NCBI RefSeq assembly: GCF_000003815.2
Contig: NC_049993.1
Location: 20,490,832-20,537,589 of the forward strand
Reading direction: 5' to 3'
DNA length: 46,758 bases
Origin: Branchiostoma floridae
Lineage: Eukaryota > Chordata > Leptocardii > Amphioxiformes > Branchiostomatidae
Shown: positions 11,208 through 23,001 of the stretch, one piece after another
How the letters are laid out: every line of letters starts with the position of its first letter
Numbering within the stretch: position 1 is the first letter of the stretch
The notes under the pieces: generated by a model
Seen by the model: the letters and a program-made list of their open reading frames with translations, nothing else
What the model was told of the DNA's origin: nothing
Databases searched by the model: none
Made by a program: the position numbers and the translations under genes

Positions 11208-11605
11208 GTGTTAAAGTGCTCTCCAAGCAAAGGTTCGGCTCAGGCTGTTTCACTTTATTTTGTGCTGTTTTCTTTATGTCTTCTAGCTTGGCTGGAAAAG
11301 ATTTTAAAAACGGCACAAAATACTGTAAATGCAGAAATGTTCGCAGTGGATTAATGTTCGCGGTTTTCGCGGTGACCACTTCACCGCAAAGTTAAAACCA
11401 CCGCAAACATTTTTCTAGTACAGTATTAGACTGCAGTCTATGGTGTTACCGCGAACTTAAAACCACCACGAAAAGTCCTTTTTCCCTCTACCCCAAAATT
11501 AAATCCCCGCGAACTTAAATGCATTTACAATACAAAGCCTCCCAAACGCCTAAAAACACATAAAAACACTCAGAGCCAAACCTCTGCTTGGAGAGTATGT
11601 TAGTT
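11208..11605. mobile_element. MITE family 2, copy 2, interrupted by family 1
   Basis: Left half 11,208-11,325 (ctctccaagcaaaggttcgg, then cttctagcttggctgg) and right half 11,531-11,605 (aaacactcagagccaaacct, ctgcttggagag) flank the nested family 1 MITE. Confidence 0.85.
11326..11530. mobile_element. MITE family 1, copy 2, nested in a family 2 element
   Basis: tactgtaaatgcagaaatgt to aaatgcatttacaata. It interrupts the family 2 element at 11,208-11,605 at a TA that is single in the neighbouring uninterrupted copy (cacaaaaTAgaaagcct at about 11,715), so a TA duplication is directly visible. Confidence 0.93.
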
Positions 11606-11775
11606 TTAAAGTGTCTCCAAGCAGAGGTTCGGCTCCGGTATTTTTAGCGGGCTTTCTATTTTGAGCTTTCTTTGTCTTCTAGCTTGGCTTGAATCGACTC
11701 AAAAAAAAAAAACGCACAAAATAGAAAGCCTAAAAAAACAACTGTAGCCGAACCTTTACCTGAAGAGTATGTTAA
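11606..11775. mobile_element. MITE family 2, copy 3, adjacent to copy 2
   Basis: gtctccaagcagaggttcgg to gtagccgaacctttacctga, about 165 bp, head-to-tail with copy 2 and sharing the cttctagcttggctt core. Confidence 0.85.
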
Positions 11776-13435
11776 AGAACCTACATCGGTTGTAGCTGTC
11801 TATGATGAAGTACTGGAGGTAGGTAATGACAATACACATGAAACGTAAAAAGTAATCGTGACATTTTGTCTCATAACTAACATGAAAACACTGTCTTCTA
11901 CGACTCCTGTGAAAACATCATCCAAACTTTTTTTGTCGTAGTTCAATTGAGTGACTGGATCGATACAATTTCAATTTACCAAAAAAAATATTGGTATGCA
12001 CAGAACTGCACAGTATGGTTTGGAGTGTGTACTAACATGGCCAGGGTCAACTCTAAAATTCATTGATTTAAATAATTATGATAAAGCCAGAACAATGGAC
12101 AAAAAGTTGCTAATCTAAATTTACCCCCCAAACAATAAGAATTAAATATCTACAAGGAACACTTCTGACTTGATACAAATCAGCAGTTAAATTTGAATCA
12201 TTTCAAATTTCATCCAAAGTTTCAACAAAATGATTTTAAACAATCTAAGAAATAATTTTGCAGAAATGACCCACTGTTGCAGTCCAGTTGTTGCAATGCT
12301 TGGGAGGTAAAATGCACTTCTGTTCCAAAAGTGCCCATGGCAAATTTTATCATATAATATGACAGTATCATTGATACAGTCTTATTTTACATATTATCTT
12401 AATATGTGTTAAATACAATATTATTGAGTACACCATTCAATAACGTATTTACAATTTAAAATTAGGGCACAAGTGAAAAACATAATATATAACTGCACTT
12501 CACACGAGTGTGTGTTCATATAGTTTATATAGTTATGTAATATATAATAGATTTAAGTAATTAAAATATGAGGTTAGCATTTTGACGATAATTATTGCAT
12601 TAGACATTGCTAGAATTATTATTTGTAAGATTATGTAGAATATTTTGGTCAATAACTATTGTTATTGAGGCTTTTATGATTAAGCTATGAGCAACACAAT
12701 ATGTTCAAATATAAATTAGAGAATGACTTAAATACATGTAGTATTCAGGAATAGAAACTTTAACTTAGTTATTGAAGCCAGGTGACTGTTCAATTTAGGC
12801 ATGTAAAGCTGAAAATAATATCCTACAGAGATATTTTGTCTGTATTCAAAAATTTCTAAAATGTTTCATCAAATGGTTATTTTCCACTCTGAATATCCTC
12901 TTTGAATTAAAATTTTTACCCAAAGCATCAACATATCTCACATTGATGACTCCAACTTCGACTTAAATTTCAGATTAGAATATCAACATTGACTTCTTAC
13001 TTATTGGGCATAACAAACAACTTGCACTTTTCTTTAAAATGCAAAATACACACATATACTGTACACTTCTGACTCCTAATATAAATAAAATGTGGGTGGC
13101 TTGAAGAGTTCAGTTCACAACATTCATTTTCTTCATTCATTTCTGTACAATAATTAATATTTCAGTGAACCACTTGAGTCCTCACTTGCATGAGTATACC
13201 CTATACTTATCATAGACATGGTAGCCAGCGTTGACAATCATTTGCACCTGAATTGACCACACCAACACAACTCATTGTTTCTCAAATAAGAAAAATGACA
13301 TAAATGCCTGTCTTTTTTTCCTAAATTACAAACTTCAGCAAGACTTTTACTGTATGGACCTCAAAGAATTGAGACACTAAACTGGTTCATTCAGGTCTCG
13401 CATTTTTTATAGGAATGCTTGTTTTTCTGTCACCA
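11776..13435. other. AT-rich region downstream of the ADAMTS gene
   Basis: Would include the ADAMTS 3' UTR and 3' flank on the minus strand. No coding signal; no minus-strand AATAAA seen. Confidence 0.4.
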
Positions 13436-13658
13436 ATGTTAACGTTGGTTCACCTTTATCCGAGAGTAACCTATATTCGTTGTTTGTAAGAGAAAACGTA
13501 TGAAGAGATGTGAAGTCGGCGGACGGTGGTTTCAAATCGGAACATTTTGAAAATATTGCAAGTTTGAAACCACTGTCAGCAGACCTAATACTCCTAGATG
13601 TGCTGTTTTTAAAGACAACGGATAAAGGTCACCCCACGGATAAAGGTGAACTAGCGTT
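13436..13658. mobile_element. Foldback element family 3, copy 1
   Basis: Left arm gttggttcacctttatccga, right arm ggataaaggtgaactagcgt, with a second inner pair (ttcgttgtttg / acaacggataaagg). About 220 bp, no ORF. A diverged copy is at 43,711-43,925. Confidence 0.8.
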
Positions 13659-13887
13659 AAATGTAGTACTAGATTTTCTGTAGTACAAAGAACTTTTCTC
13701 TAAATTGCAAAATTAAGAAAATACCTAACAGTGCCACCTTTCATATTTGGTATTTGTTAGAAATATGTTGAGATTTCTCTTGACCCCCCTCAACTTGTCC
13801 GTCATAGTATCAGAAGAAACAAGGAACAGAGTTGGTGCGACCATCAGAGTTCCTTACACATAACACTGCAGGGGGTTTGGAGCGCGC

Positions 13888-14018
13888 CTAGCCGCCATTT
13901 TGCTGCTTCAGGACTTCTTTACACGTTTTACAGCACATCTGCCGGAAGTATTCTCGGTTGCAGAACTTGAAGCGCAGCACCAGTGGACAGTACGCAACCT
14001 TGTTCACATCCTTGCAAT
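13888..14018 (-). CDS. ADAMTS6/10: ADAMTS6/10-like terminal exon: PLAC domain and stop
   Basis: Acceptor TTGTTTCCAG. Encodes [32 protein letters not shown], then EVLKQQNGG and TAG at 13,888-13,890. This is the protease-and-lacunin (PLAC) domain, with all six cysteines in place. The C-terminal tail is seven residues longer than the usual QGH end of vertebrate paralogues. No AATAAA is visible on the minus strand within the first 2.5 kb downstream, so the polyadenylation site is unknown; the first hexamer I see is at about 11,030. Confidence 0.96.
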
Positions 14019-17000
14019 CTGGAAACAAGAGAAAAATATCAGCATTCAGAGGGAAAAACAATTTGTTTTGATTTTCGCTTTTCTCTCTTGTCCAAAAACT
14101 GAAGAAATTTCACAACATTGTATTTCCAATCTGTTCCACCAGGGGGCAGTAGTTCACATGATAGCAGCCTGGAAACAATGATTAAAACTTTTCCCATCTT
14201 TTTGTCCACATTCGTATGCCTTGAAGATTTATCCAAAATACTGAGCTCAGGATTGTAGTTTTCTAACAGACTAAAAGGAGGAACAATTTCTGATTTCTCT
14301 GTGTTTCAGATTCATAGGTTTGGGTTTCTCAAACAAAGTATGCTTTTAGGCTGAAATATTCTTTATAATGATTTCATAAAGTTCAGGACAGTAAAAAAAA
14401 GAAATTTCCAAAACATTTCAAAGAAGAAGTAAAAGTACATTTAACAAGATGAAACATTGTTTTCTTCAATTTTGTTTTACCACATTTGTGGAAGGATTGA
14501 CATAACAGCTGACTTTTACCTTTTTTCCAGATGTCAACCCGGAGACCAGACTGTAAGGTTTGATCCACTCACACCGGGAAAGACCCCTACTCATTTTCAT
14601 AAGTGCGGTGGGTTCTTTAACGTGCTGAGTTTGGGCTGATAAGGCCCAAACTCAACTTTGTTACAGTTATTGCAAGTCAATTTAAATGAAGGAAAAGATT
14701 TCAAATCAAAAATTTAAGACCCACCTTCGTCCGCGGTGTCGCCCACGTCGACAGAGTCACATGGGGAGACACACTCCTGCATGTCGGAGGGGCGCAGGGT
14801 GGTGGGGCAGTCCGTCGCAGGGAGGTCCGTTACGGGAGACAGGCACTGGATGGTGCGCCGCTGCTGCCCCTTACCACAGTCCGCAGAACACTGGGGGGGG
14901 GGGGGGTAATTGGGGGGGTTAATTTACATACATGAAGTAAGTACATAAAAAACTTACTTGGCCAAACCAACCTTTCAATTGCCAAATATTTAACAACATT
15001 TTTCTATGGATTTTCATTTCCAGCAATGGAATTCTTTAATTATCATTGGCTCTGTTTTTCTGTGTTGACCAATGCTTGATGCCATGACTGTGAAAGGTAA
15101 CAAGTACTGTAAATGCAGAAATGTTCATGGTGGATTAATGTTCGCGGTTTTTGTGGTGACCACATCACCGCGAACTTAAATCCACCGCTAACATTTTTCT
15201 ATTATGGTATTAGACTGCAGTCTACAGTGTTACCGCAAACTTAAAACCACTGTGAAAAGTCATTTTTCCCACTACCGCGAAATTAAATTCCCGCGAACTT
15301 AAATGCATTTACAGTATATCAAAATTCATTCATAGGAAAATCTTATTTGCCCTATTGGACAAGTGGCGTAGGACATGAACTTCACTTTCCCGAACAGCAC
15401 TTTCACTTGCCCGGGACAATCGGGCTCCCCTGCGGCTCTAGTGGGTTCACCCGTTAGACCGCACACCTGAAATAGGAAACCTTCAAACTGTGTCCTTACC
15501 TGACTCCACGGCCCAGTGACCCATCTTGGTGGCGGGCAGGCTCCGGCGTTACACGGCGCTTTGCTGACGGGTTTGGTGTTGCCGGGGCAACGGTCAGGGG
15601 TCAGGTTCTGTCCGTCGGTCGTCATGCAGGAGACAGTACGGGTCATCTCGCCATCTCCGCACTTCGGCGTGCACTGGGGAGGGGGATAAGGGCAAGGTGA
15701 GTTCAATACAAGGTCAAGATGTAAACTGGGATAAGATACTAAGGAATGATAGCAAGCACATTTAACAGGAGAAGAGAAAAAGTCTATGCTATTCTATCTA
15801 TATTAAGGAACATGAACTAAATAATAAAGTGAAAGTACAATGATCAGAATGCACAGGATTTATTGCAGTATATTAAAGTTTTTATGTCTGAGATAATTAT
15901 ATAATCTCTTTGGTGTAGAATGCTAGAATGGCCTTGATTCAAGGAAAATGAGACACGTAAACTTCATGTTTTGTTTCCTCACCTCTGACCAGTCGCCGGT
16001 GACCCAGGTCGGAGGGCAGGGGTCAACGTTGCAGCTGCGCCGCACAACGGGTTTCCGAGTCTGGCACTCCGTCTCGGGAATTATTTCCTGCTCCAGGGCC
16101 GAGACTGTGCGGTAGCAGTACACCTCTCGGGTCTGCGTGCCGCGGTCGCACGACTTACTGCATTCTTGCCAGTCTCCTCGGAACCATCTGGGGATGGAGA
16201 AAGGTATTGCTTAGCACTTAGCGCGATGAGAAAGAGCTATGAGTGGGAGTTAACGCACACATCACGAGATGGTACGGTAGCAGTACACCTCTCGGGTCTG
16301 CGTGCCGCGGTCGCACGACTTACTGCACTCTTGCCACTCGCCACGGAACCATCTGGGGGTGGGAAAAGGTATTGCTTAGCACTTAGCGCGATGAGAAAGA
16401 GCTATGAGTGGGAGTTAACGCACACATCACGAGACTGTGCGGTAGCAGTACACCTCACTGTGTGCCGCGGTCGCACGGCTTACTGCCCTCCTGCCACTCG
16501 CCTCGGAACCATCTGGGGATGGAGAAAAGGTATTGCTTAGCACTTAGCGCGATGAGAAAGAGCTATGAGTGGGAGTTAACGCACACATCACAAGACTGTG
16601 CGGTAGCGGTACACCTCTCGGGTCTGCGTGCCGCGGTCGCACGACTTACTGCACTCCTGCCAGTCTCCTCGGAACCATCTGGGGGTGGGAAAAAGTATTG
16701 CTTAGCACTTAGCGCGATGAGAAAGAGTTATGAGTGGGAGTTAACGCACACATCACGAGATGGTACGGTAGCAGTACACCTCTCGGGTCTGCGTGTTGCG
16801 TTCGCATGACTTACTGCACTCCTGCCAGTCACCGTGGAACCATCTGGGAAAGGTAAAAAAAAGGTATTGTGTAAGGCTACACAAACATTTAACACTCGGC
16901 ACTATAGGAAAGAGTATGGGAGTTAAACATGCATCACGAGACTGTACGGTAACAGTACACCTCTCGGGTCTGTGTGCCGCGGTCGCAAGACTTACTGCAC

Positions 17001-20000
17001 TCCTGCCAATCTCCTCGGAACCATCTGGGGGTGGAGAAAGGTATTGCTTAGCACTAAGCGCGATGAGAAAGAGTTATGAGTGGGAGTTAAACACACATCA
17101 CGAGACTGTGCGGTAGCAGTACACTTCACTGTGTGCCACGGTCACATGACTTACTGCACTCCTGCCACTCACCGTGGAACCATCTGAGGTACAAAAATTA
17201 AGGGTAATGAATTAGTCATACAAACTTAACGGCCTGTATGTATGCCAAGGAAAGGGTATGTCAGAAAGGGCTGATGATGATGGATGCTATTCTGTCATTA
17301 GCTATCATTTTCCAAAAAGTTTCGAATGAAAGGATGCCATTCTAAAAATGTTCCACTGAAATAGCTCAAGCTAAATGGTGGATCCAAGTAAAATGAAAGT
17401 CAAAGTAGCTCAATGGTAGAGTATTCGCTTTGTACCCGGGATGTTCAATACCTGCTTAGCACTCGGCACTATCATGATAAGTAGTTAGGACCCTCAGTAA
17501 AGACCCTCACCCAAGCAACCAACTGTCTTAAACAACAAGCAACCACATGTCCTCAGCTCAGCCCCTCGAGTGGTTGCTTAGACCAGGTTGAACTGTACCT
17601 TCTTTTGTGATGGCAAATGACACAGATGTTTACAGGTGTCAGATGATAACACCTCACCTCACCTAGTGCCATCCTCATCAAGAGGGTCGTGGACCATGGT
17701 TGATAACAGAATACATAAATTTGAGATAAACATTTCATTGCAGTACTTACTCTGCAGGACAGGGGTCCTCGTTGCACGCGCGAGTTTTCTCCATGGGCCT
17801 GGCTTCCTGGTCACAGTAGGAGTCGCTCACGATGGACCGGTCGTCGTCACGGATACACAGCGCTGCAGAGGTGGATATGCCTGCAGGAGGAAACACCACA
17901 TCACTGTCAGACTTTCTGTTCAAACTACAAGACAACAAAATCTGGGACGCACTGGGACTACAGTATTGTCCACGCTGCCAGTTGTCCCACGCATGTTGCG
18001 GTGCACTCAGAGTACGGCCCGTGCTGCCAGGTGAAGGTATAAAACAAACAAACAAACAAACAAACCTCCTGCACAGGTAGCTGTACACTGTACAGCCCGT
18101 GTTGCAATTACTGAACGTCAAACAAACAAACAAACAAACAAACAAACCTTCTGCACAGGTAGCGGTACACTCAGAGTACGGCCATGTTGCCAGGGAACAA
18201 AACAAACAAACAAACAAACAAACCTCCCACGCAGGTAGCGGTACACTCGGAGTACGGCCCGTGTTGCCAGGTAACAAAACAAACAAACAAACAAACAAAC
18301 CTCCGGCGCATGTCGCTGTACACTCGGAGTACGGCCCATGTTGCCAGGTAACAAAACAAACAAACAAACAAACAAACCTCCGGCGCAGGTAGCGGTACAC
18401 TCAGAGTACGGCCCGTGTTGCCAGGTAACAAAACAAACAAACAAACCTCCGGCGCAGGTAGCGGTACACTCAGAGTACGGCCCGTGTTGCCAGGTAACAA
18501 AGCAAACAAACAAACAAACCTCCTGCACATGTTGCGGTACACTCGGAGTACGGCCCGTGTTGCCATTAGTGTAGGTCAAACAAACAAACAAACAAGCGAA
18601 CCTCCGGCGCAGGTAGCGGTGCACTCGGAGTTCTGCCCGTGTTGCCAGGTGAAGGTACAAAACAAACAAACAAACAAACCTCCTGCACAAGTAGCTGTAC
18701 ACTGTACAGCCCGTGTTGCCATTAGTGAAGGTTAAACAAACAAACAAACAAACGAACAAACAAACCTCCGGCGCAGGTAGCGGGACACTCGGAGTTCTGC
18801 CCATGTGGCCAGGTGGAGGTATAAAACAAACAAACAAACAAACCTCCAGCGCATGTCACGGTACACTCGGAGTTCTGCCCGTGTTGCCAGGTGAAGGTAT
18901 AAAACAAACTAGAAAGGCCGACATTTGCTTGGGTGCAAATACAGCATATTTCAGCCATACCCATTCCCACGCAACATTGGACTGTTCCAAGTCACCCCTG
19001 CGCAAAAATGCAATATTTTAATGTAAGTTATCCCCAAAAGAGAACTAATATTGTGAATTGATTCCATGTCAAAACAGAGCTTGCCCAATATGCCCCGGGC
19101 CCATATGGAAGAATATAATCTTCCACAGGAGCGCAGGTATGGTTTTGATGCTGGTGGGAACTTTTCGGTAGCCGGGGATGTAGGGCGCTGTATCTCGTGA
19201 ACGGATGGTGCGAGCACGACGATTTTTGGTACGTGGGTTGGGGGTGGTAGCCTAACACTCAGGTTTGATTTTGGGCCTCCTGGCGTTTGAACTTGACATT
19301 GCAGGTGGCATTTTTGGTGTTTTGGGGGCACTTTTGGCGCTGTGTGTCCGGAACGATACGCGCGATTGCGACGATTTTTGGTGCATGGGTGGGGGGTTGT
19401 TGCCTGTTGCCTAGGATTGACTTTGGGCCTTGTCGCGTTTGAACTTGACCCGGCAGGTCGAATTTTGTGTCCGGGAGGGGTGTTTCCGGAGTTATATCTT
19501 CTGAACGGCTGGTGCTGGCGCGATGATATTTGGCACATGTGTCGGCGGTGGCTGAATAATGCTCAATTTTGATTTTGGCGCCCTTGGTGCTTGAACTTGA
19601 CATTTTAGGTTACCTTTTGTGCGGGCACGGGGCGTGCGCTGTATCTCCGGAACGCAAGGTACCATTGTGTTGCTATTTGGTACGTGAGTTGTTTGTGGTG
19701 TCCTGGTGGTCAGGTTTGATTTTGGACCTCCTAGTGCTTGAACTTGATACTGTATAGGTTGACCCTGTTTTTGTGTGGTTGGGGCATCCTCCCAATATCT
19801 GCTTGGTTTTAAAAACAGATTATGGTTGGGTGTAGAACCATCATCTGGCCTGGGCCACCTTCAATGTATCAGGTTACTTAGTGGCACTGACAGTTTGCCA
19901 GATGACGGGAGTGTACAAGATTATATATCTGTTGGTCAGGTATAATTGGAGTTTGCTTATTACTCTTTGTGGTGTTTCTAGAGCTGAGTTTTAAGTTTCG

Positions 20001-22970
20001 GTACAAGTTCCTTTACCCTGTTGGCAATCATGGTTGAACTTGAACTTAAACAGAAGAAGATGCAATTTTCTAATGTGGAGGAGAACTGTATAGAGTGTGG
20101 GCATAAGAGAAAGGTATGTGTATGATTTGTCCTGTGTTTCTTTTTGTTTCTTTGGTAATGCCATTTCCATACTGTATACAGGTAATTTGTTGTTTTGGGC
20201 TAGTCATATTCGCTTGGTTTTTGGGCCTGCTTAATCTATGGTACAGGCAGGGTTAAGTGGTGGAGGCTTAGCTTTGTTCTGTTTTAAATTCAGTATCGTT
20301 TGTTGCATTTTGTCGCGGCAAATATATGATGAAATTCCCCTTCTAAGCAACTGCTCATTGGTTTGCGGGGATGTTTGCTGGGTGTTTGCTCTGACTACAA
20401 CAGCTTCTGAACTTTTCAAAGCTTCCATTGCCAGCAGCTTGCCATCTATAAATGGGATTGACAAGGACATTTTTCATAGTAAATTATGCTGTTAAATTTG
20501 GCTTAGATACTACAGGAGATTTAGGTTTGGGTTGGATGGATTGAATGAAAATATCATACCACCCTGGGGACTAACTGTTGCTGCTGCATGGGGGCTACCA
20601 CTATTCATATTGTCTAATGTCTATGGAACTACAGATAAAAGTATCATTGGTCAAATTATGCAAGTAACATTCCGATGTCAAGTGAATAACACCCCAGAAA
20701 TAAATCTTTAATGAATATCATTGGAAGAACACAAACCAAGGAGACTTAGCAGCTGCATTAGGTCAGTACATTGAAATAGGAAGATATTAGTATACAGGGC
20801 TCGAAATACTGGGTGCATGTGCACCCAGGTGCAACCAAAATTGGAACTGTGCACCCAATTTTTTTTTGTGGGTGCACAGGGTGCACCCAAATATTTTCAT
20901 AGGCTTATGTATGTAAAGATGTCAAAGTATACTAGTATACATCATATTCTTGACATCTAAGTGTTAGAAAGATAATAAAAAATGTCTGTCATGGTACTTG
21001 TTGAAGAATTTGATAGCTTGTAACTAAGTTTTATTATCAAGTTATTACTTAAATTTAAGTAGTGCACCCAAAAATGTTTTGGTGCACCCAATTTTTCAAG
21101 CTGGGTGCACCAGTGCACTTAATCCCAAAAATGAATTTCGAGCCCTGGTATATCATGTGACAGAGTAACTACATGTGCATGGGCCATCTGAGACAAAAAA
21201 AGGTAGCGTCTCAACAACTTCAAAGTACTGTGGTTGGTTACATACTTAAGAAATCCAAAATAAGTAATGTTCATCCATGTCCAAACTTACAAATTCAGAA
21301 AATGAAATTTCAGAGTCAGACTTTTGCATGGTGCACAACCAACACGGTAAAAAGCTCATTTTCCAACCACGTACCACAGACAAAAAGGCAAAAATACACA
21401 ATAGGTCTACAGAAACCCAATACATTTCATGCAGGCCTGAGGTCTACGAACTCTTGTTGGTTTTTAGAATTGCGGCAGCTCCTATTTTTCCGAGAGTGAA
21501 AAAAAACGCATCTTTCATTCAGAAGATTTTCGTCATGAAATTACATGACGCCATTCAACAATTTCCACTTCGATAACTAGGTCTAAGTACCGTGACGGTC
21601 ATAATCTCCTTGTGATGTGGGTACATTTATTATTGCAGTGAACTTTTTTTAAGCAAGTAGGGCATACGTTTTAATAATTGTCAGGTGCAGGTACTGTGTA
21701 GTAGAAGTGTTGTTGTTTTTTTCAAGCTAAAAACTTCAATCTTCTTCTTGTTTTGTATGAGCCATTACATAAACGGAGACGTCTCGAAATTTTACAAGAA
21801 TTTTACCACTCTGTCGCTTCATTTCTTTTCTGAAAGATCCCAGGACCAACAAGTTAATTTGATTTTGCTTTATCTATATATTTCATTTTCCTTCGAATTC
21901 TTTGTTAAGTATATGCCCCTGCATACCACTGTTAAATTGTTTTACTTTGTATGCAATCAGCCATCGGACGTAATCTTGTCTGAGTGTTATAATTTCCTGC
22001 TCGTAGCGTGCGAGACCTGGAGGATAGGTGTTTCTACTTTGTTCGGGGGTTTCTTTTCGGAGGTCAGTGGTGATACTCTGGTACTGAGAGTGTTTTATTG
22101 GACTCAAACTCTGGCAGTTTAAAGTTACTTACAATTTGAATGTACAAAGTTTACGTAAAAAAAGAACAACAACAACACTAGAAGTACCTACATTTGTTCG
22201 GGAAAAAATACATGCATTCTCGCCACTGTCAAACTTACGTATCAAAACTAAACGCAAGCCGTCCAATTTTCCCTGTCCAAATCTGCCGAAAATGATTGAT
22301 AGTGCCATGCGGAATGTTGGTAAATTCATCGACACTAACGTTCGATGCACGCGTACCGTCCGCTACCGCTCAAATGACCCTGTCTGACTCCAAATCCTCG
22401 CAAACTACAATTTCAAACCCGGTAAAGGGGACCATATGGCCACTGTAAGGCTGTAATATGCATCTGTTTGTGTATATACGGGATTGCAATGCCCCGCTTA
22501 TGAATATTAACTAGCATTCGCCTTTCTCGTCGCTGATTGGCTGGCGTCCATAAAGTAATTATCTCTCGCTCTCCCCAGACCGCTGGCACCTGGCACGTGT
22601 GGGCTCTGGGGTCACTGGAGTTCACGGCAGGAAGCCGAAAGAAAACCAATTTCCCCTCAGAAAAGCGCTGAAATTAAGCATTTTAAAGTAGTTTATGCCC
22701 AAAATTTTACTTGGATCATTTTACCAACTATCTAATGCCTATCTACACCAAATTTAAGGTCATTCCATTGTAATTCAAGGGAACAGGGGGCCACAATATA
22801 CCGTTTTGGTCAAAACATGACCTTTAAACTTCAATAAAATCATTTTAGAGGCAGATATGAAAAAAATGAGAAAACAGCACCTCGGTATTGACCCACTCTA
22901 CCCTTGTGCCAAATTTCAGGTCATTCGGTCACGGAACGACGGAGATGAATTGCTTTGAAGATTTGACAGG

Positions 22971-23001
<31 letters not shown>

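Noticed and set aside
16166-17116. Plus-strand frames across the 16-17 kb array
   Set aside because: Antisense shadows of the tandem TSP1-3 exon copies.
17747-18970. Long minus-strand frames reading FVCLFVCL... and [17 protein letters not shown] repeatedly
   Set aside because: They read through (GTTT)n tracts between truncated TSP1-2 exon stubs; there are no acceptors, so they are not a repeat protein.
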